Positions 6,525 through 6,628 of a stretch of DNA of 6,628 nt are shown piece after piece. Source of the DNA: an uncultured euryarchaeote. Its GTDB lineage: Archaea; Thermoplasmatota; Poseidoniia; Poseidoniales; Poseidoniaceae. The translations under genes were made by a program, and so were the position numbers. Every line of letters starts with the position of its first letter. Within the stretch, counting starts at the first letter, position 1. The stretch is taken from NCBI GenBank assembly GCA_937892665.1, contig CALBJF010000033.1, forward strand, positions 1-6,628, written 5' to 3'. Under the pieces are notes generated by a model that saw only the letters and a list, made by a program, of their open reading frames with translations, was not told the origin of the DNA and did not search any database.

Positions 6525-6628
6525 ATGCTCTCGTCGCAAGATAGGTTCTTGAATCCTACCTCCGCAGAGGTAGGAATTTTGCCCTTTCCAAGTTGATGAC
6601 TAGAACAACGACCACCTGTTATGGTTGT
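6525..6628 (-). other. Leader or intergenic region upstream of the export operon
   Basis: These 104 bases precede the permease and presumably hold its promoter or leader, but I find no convincing -35/-10 pair and no TATA-like box. The one clear structure is the hairpin at 6554-6575. On the minus strand one frame stays open from the window edge through the hairpin and into the permease gene, stopping near 6453, so a gene ending here from the right cannot be excluded. Confidence 0.5.
6554..6575. repeat. Perfect 9-bp inverted repeat (hairpin) in the operon leader
   Basis: TCCTACCTC at 6554-6562 pairs with GAGGTAGGA at 6567-6575 around a 4-base loop (CGCA on the plus strand, TGCG on the minus strand). 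On the plus strand it is followed by ATTTTG, a weak U-tract; on the minus strand, the direction of the operon, it is followed by TTCAAG, so it is not a standard terminator for minus-strand transcripts. The minus-strand right arm with flanking bases reads GGAGGTAGGAT. Possible roles are a leader pausing or attenuation structure, a terminator for antisense transcription, or the hairpin end of an IS200/IS605-type element. Confidence 0.8.

Noticed and set aside
6554..6575. Rho-independent terminator of an upstream minus-strand gene
   Set aside because: In the minus direction the stem is followed by TTCAAG, not a run of U, so it does not fit a standard terminator on that strand.
6525..6628. Sigma70-type promoter for the operon
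   Set aside because: TATCTT near 6545-6540 resembles a -10 box, but no -35 box lies about 17 bases upstream, so the support is too weak to list as a feature.

Overview
The window holds part of one polysaccharide biosynthesis and export operon, all on the minus strand and read from right to left. It contains an ABC-2 type export permease (Wzm/TagG-like), its ATPase (Wzt/TagH-like), a very large multidomain glycosyltransferase of about 1244 residues, a UDP-GlcNAc 2-epimerase (WecB), and the first 20 codons of a second, different UDP-GlcNAc 2-epimerase that runs off the left edge.

Layout from the upstream end: bases 6628-6525 are a 104-base leader or intergenic stretch with a perfect 9-bp hairpin. 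The permease (6524-5688) overlaps the ATPase (5691-4936) by 4 bases (TTGA). The glycosyltransferase starts 12 bases after the ATPase stop and ends in an ATGA overlap with wecB (1192-62). The second epimerase starts 1 base after the wecB stop. There is no gap over 300 bases and no terminator inside the operon, so the genes are probably co-transcribed and translationally coupled, and the operon continues beyond base 1.

Inferred division of labour: the epimerase(s) make UDP-ManNAc or a related 2-epimer sugar nucleotide. The large glycosyltransferase uses one or more sugar nucleotides to build a glycan on the cytoplasmic side. The permease and ATPase export the lipid-linked chain, as in ABC-dependent O-antigen, capsule or teichoic acid systems. 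The repeat structure and the exact polymer cannot be read from the sequence.

Organism: gene style (Shine-Dalgarno motifs, tight overlaps, bacterial-type Wzm/Wzt and an E. coli-like WecB) suggests a bacterium with a moderately AT-rich genome (roughly 40% GC by eye). I cannot name the taxon; surface-polysaccharide loci are often transferred, so WecB similarity is weak evidence for lineage.

The parts most worth a second look are the modular glycosyltransferase (two GT-B modules flanking a degenerate GT-A-like module and a beta-sandwich), the tandem pair of epimerases from different subfamilies, and the leader hairpin, which may be an ops-like pausing element or the right end of an IS200/IS605-type element. 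I see no defence system, CRISPR array, tRNA or rRNA here.
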